A stretch of 64,000 bases of DNA from Candidatus Thorarchaeota archaeon. Lineage in GTDB: Archaea; Asgardarchaeota; Thorarchaeia; Thorarchaeales; Thorarchaeaceae. Location: assembly GCA_019057475.1 (NCBI GenBank), contig DXJO01000004.1, positions 1 through 64,000 on the forward strand, written 5' to 3'. Shown here in pieces: positions 62,364-64,000 of the stretch (its first letter is position 1; each line of letters starts with the position of its first letter). Made by a program: the position numbers and the translations under genes. The notes beneath the pieces are model-generated. The model did no database searches. It was given only the letters and a program-made list of their open reading frames with translations, and was not told the origin of the DNA.

Positions 62364-63196
62364 CTGGTGATTGCACAATCGGAGCCAAGATTGTTGGTGA
62401 CAGATACCTCCTTTTCAAGAATCGAGACCTTGTCTATGAAGATTACAAAGACCAATGCATCTTTGAGGATGACATCTTCGCGGTGATTGGCATTAAGATT
62501 GGTGCGGGTATTGACATGGGCGCGTCTATTGGTGTCAACCGATGGGGTCTTGCTGCCTGCAACTCAACCGTTCTAATTAATTCTGAAGAAGCGTATGACG
62601 TTCTCATGGAGCGCTTGCTACGAAGAGCCAAGACCCTCGATGAGGCCTATGACATCGTGGTGAAATCCCTCGACAGTGGGGAAAGATATCAGTGGGGGAA
62701 TTTTGTAATTGCGACGCCCGATGAGGTTGGAGCAATTGAAATCGGCGATGGCGTGTATGAAATCGAGCGTGGCTCAGATTCGATTGCTCGTACGAATCAT
62801 CATCTCGTCCTCTCAACAAGGGACGCCCTGCTCAGAGCATCGCCTGAGGAGCGCGAAGCTGGAGGGCCTCTCAGCGCGAGTCAGAACAGAAGGCAGATTG
62901 CAGCAAGGATGCTTGAATCCGCAAGGTCCACCCAAGATATAATCGAGATACTCAGTACACACGCCAAGGGAAAGGGCTATGATTCGATATGTCGGCACAG
63001 AACTGGCGTGCGGGGTGAAGACCCGTGGTTGGGTGAAACCTCCTATAGCTATATCATTGAGGTCGAAACGAAGCCGCTTGACTTCCGCATTCATGTTGCA
63101 CCTGGGAACCCTTGCAGTACTACGTACCACGAGGTGCAACTAGACTTCAAAACTTCCAGTGAAGCAAAAGGACAACTAATTCGCGATTTTCCATGA
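62360..63196 (+). CDS. Ntn hydrolase of the acyltransferase/C45-C59 type
   Basis: A 278-residue Ntn hydrolase like acyl-CoA:6-aminopenicillanate acyltransferase and choloylglycine hydrolase. The expected N-terminal nucleophile is Cys5 (MTGDCTIGAK), exposed after short trimming, followed by YLLFKNRDLVYED, GVNRWGLAACNSTV and a later ARTNHHLVLS segment that fit the fold. It cleaves an amide or transfers an acyl group; the substrate is unknown. Translation is coupled to the MFS gene by ATGA, and the DapA-like gene follows after 24 bp. Confidence 0.75.
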   Translation: MTGDCTIGAKIVGDRYLLFKNRDLVYEDYKDQCIFEDDIFAVIGIKIGAGIDMGASIGVNRWGLAACNSTVLINSEEAYDVLMERLLRRAKTLDEAYDIVVKSLDSGERYQWGNFVIATPDEVGAIEIGDGVYEIERGSDSIARTNHHLVLSTRDALLRASPEEREAGGPLSASQNRRQIAARMLESARSTQDIIEILSTHAKGKGYDSICRHRTGVRGEDPWLGETSYSYIIEVETKPLDFRIHVAPGNPCSTTYHEVQLDFKTSSEAKGQLIRDFP

Positions 63197-63220
63197 ACAC
63201 GTGGAACAGCTGGTGATCTG

Positions 63221-64000
63221 ATGGACCTCACACGACTTCAACAAGCACTGCAAGGAGTTGCCATAACGACAGCCACTCCTTTTTCTAAAGACCTCCGCTC
63301 AGTAGATCTAGATGCATTGACTGGAAACATGAAGTATCTATTGAGGGCGGACGGGAAGTTACTTGTTCCCTGTGGCAACACCGGAGAGTTCTACGCACTT
63401 ATGTTCGATGAATGGAAGCAGGTGTTGAGAACTACCCTTGATGTTGTTGCTGACAAGATGATAGTGACTGTGGGCATCGGTCACTCCATTGGCACTGCCC
63501 TCGAAATGATCCGGTACGCTGAGACTGAAGGGGCAGATGGAGTAATGGTGATGTACCCTCGGCATGTATTCAGCTCTGAGGAAGGCGTCCTGAACTACTA
63601 TCGAAGAATCATAGATGCGGCAAAGGAAGTTGGCGTAGTCCTGTACAAGAAGGGTCCGCTCTTGACGGATGAAGTCTTGAGTAAGTTACTAGAGAGCGGC
63701 AAAGTCGCAGGCGTGAAGTATGCTTACGGCCGAATAGTCAACTTCGCCAGGACGGTATACACACTTGGAGAAGATGTGATTTGGTCTTGCGGCGTCGCAG
63801 AGAGGTTCGCTCCATTCTATTGGCTCGCAGGCGCAAGAGGCCTCACGACTGGTCTTGGCAACTTTGCACCAAAGGTTTCACTTGGGATGTTCGATGCTCT
63901 GGTCAGGAGTGATTGGACTGAAGCAATGCGTATTCACAAGATGATAACTCCTCTTGAGGACTTGCGTGAGGGGCGAGGTAGTGCAAATAATGTTCCTGTG
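63221..64000 (+). CDS. DapA/KDG-dehydratase-family aldolase, partial at right edge
   Basis: The first 260 residues of a class I aldolase-type TIM barrel, open at the window edge. Signs are TTATPFSKD near residue 17, the loop CGNTGEFYAL near 51 (GNTGEF recalls keto-deoxyglucarate dehydratases rather than DapA's GTTGE), VLYKKG near 142 with the active Tyr, and GVKYAYGR near 165 with the Schiff-base Lys. It would cleave or dehydrate a keto acid. The ATG is preceded by GGTGA at 63212-63216. It is the third gene of the MFS-Ntn unit. Confidence 0.88.
   Translation, partial: MDLTRLQQALQGVAITTATPFSKDLRSVDLDALTGNMKYLLRADGKLLVPCGNTGEFYALMFDEWKQVLRTTLDVVADKMIVTVGIGHSIGTALEMIRYAETEGADGVMVMYPRHVFSSEEGVLNYYRRIIDAAKEVGVVLYKKGPLLTDEVLSKLLESGKVAGVKYAYGRIVNFARTVYTLGEDVIWSCGVAERFAPFYWLAGARGLTTGLGNFAPKVSLGMFDALVRSDWTEAMRIHKMITPLEDLREGRGSANNVPV

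Overview
The window reads as a mesophilic archaeal chromosome segment, most likely from an Asgard archaeon of the Thorarchaeota type. Evidence from the sequence: TATA-like boxes 25-55 bp ahead of several genes; Shine-Dalgarno sites with many TTG and GTG starts; archaeal families (DUF99, COG1340 coiled-coil protein, F420-type luciferase-like oxidoreductase, tungsten aldehyde:ferredoxin oxidoreductase, FprA flavoprotein); and three proteins with roadblock/longin-like domains, which are expanded in Asgard archaea. GC looks to be in the upper forties by eye. The taxon is an inference, since there is no rRNA or ribosomal-protein gene here. I found no tRNA, rRNA, CRISPR array, insertion sequence or prophage.

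Layout. 1-6139: a two-TM protein, two DUF917 proteins, a metallophosphoesterase, a nucleotidyltransferase-like protein and a hydantoin/Asp-Glu racemase; the second DUF917 and the racemase form a small hydantoin-type unit. 6154-10936 (minus): an apparent operon of 16-Cys ferredoxin, aldehyde:ferredoxin oxidoreductase, F420-type oxidoreductase and MFS transporter. 11168-17176: DUF2085 membrane protein, sugar aminotransferase, a gingipain-like (clan CD) cysteine peptidase, AlkA-type glycosylase, a lone ABC-2 permease, and a dodecin lacking its usual flavin-stacking Trp. 17306-22944: CPBP protease, roadblock proteins, DUF99, HD phosphohydrolase, BMP-type binding protein, two-domain winged-helix regulator. 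23119-33889: GlmS, ATP-grasp ligase, coiled-coil protein with a 99-bp tandem repeat, an EamA transporter fused to a RAM domain followed by a free RAM protein, an ABC exporter pair, a gamma-carbonic-anhydrase-like protein and a swivelling-domain protein.

33884-46116: HAD hydrolase, second CPBP protease, rubrerythrin and FprA (oxygen defence), penicillin-acylase-type Ntn hydrolase, and a tandem pair of acetylornithine-carbamoyltransferase-like proteins. 46267-53007: a full oligopeptide ABC importer (binding protein divergent from two permeases and two ATPases), followed by two small membrane proteins. 54507-60954: unknown proteins, a GNAT-like protein, two Opp-type ATPases without permeases (one with a degenerate signature and no H-loop His) on either side of a frameshifted multi-TM/longin-like sensor, then a leucine-rich-repeat protein. 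61140-64000: MFS transporter, Ntn acyltransferase-like hydrolase (ATGA overlap) and a DapA-family aldolase that runs off the edge.

The genes suggest a heterotroph that imports peptides and amino-acid derivatives, cleaves amides (acylase, Ntn hydrolases, hydantoin-type enzymes), oxidises aldehydes with ferredoxin/F420 chemistry, and detoxifies oxygen. Hairpin-plus-T-run terminators can be seen after several minus-strand genes, and three convergent gene pairs share a stop site through the same CTAG.
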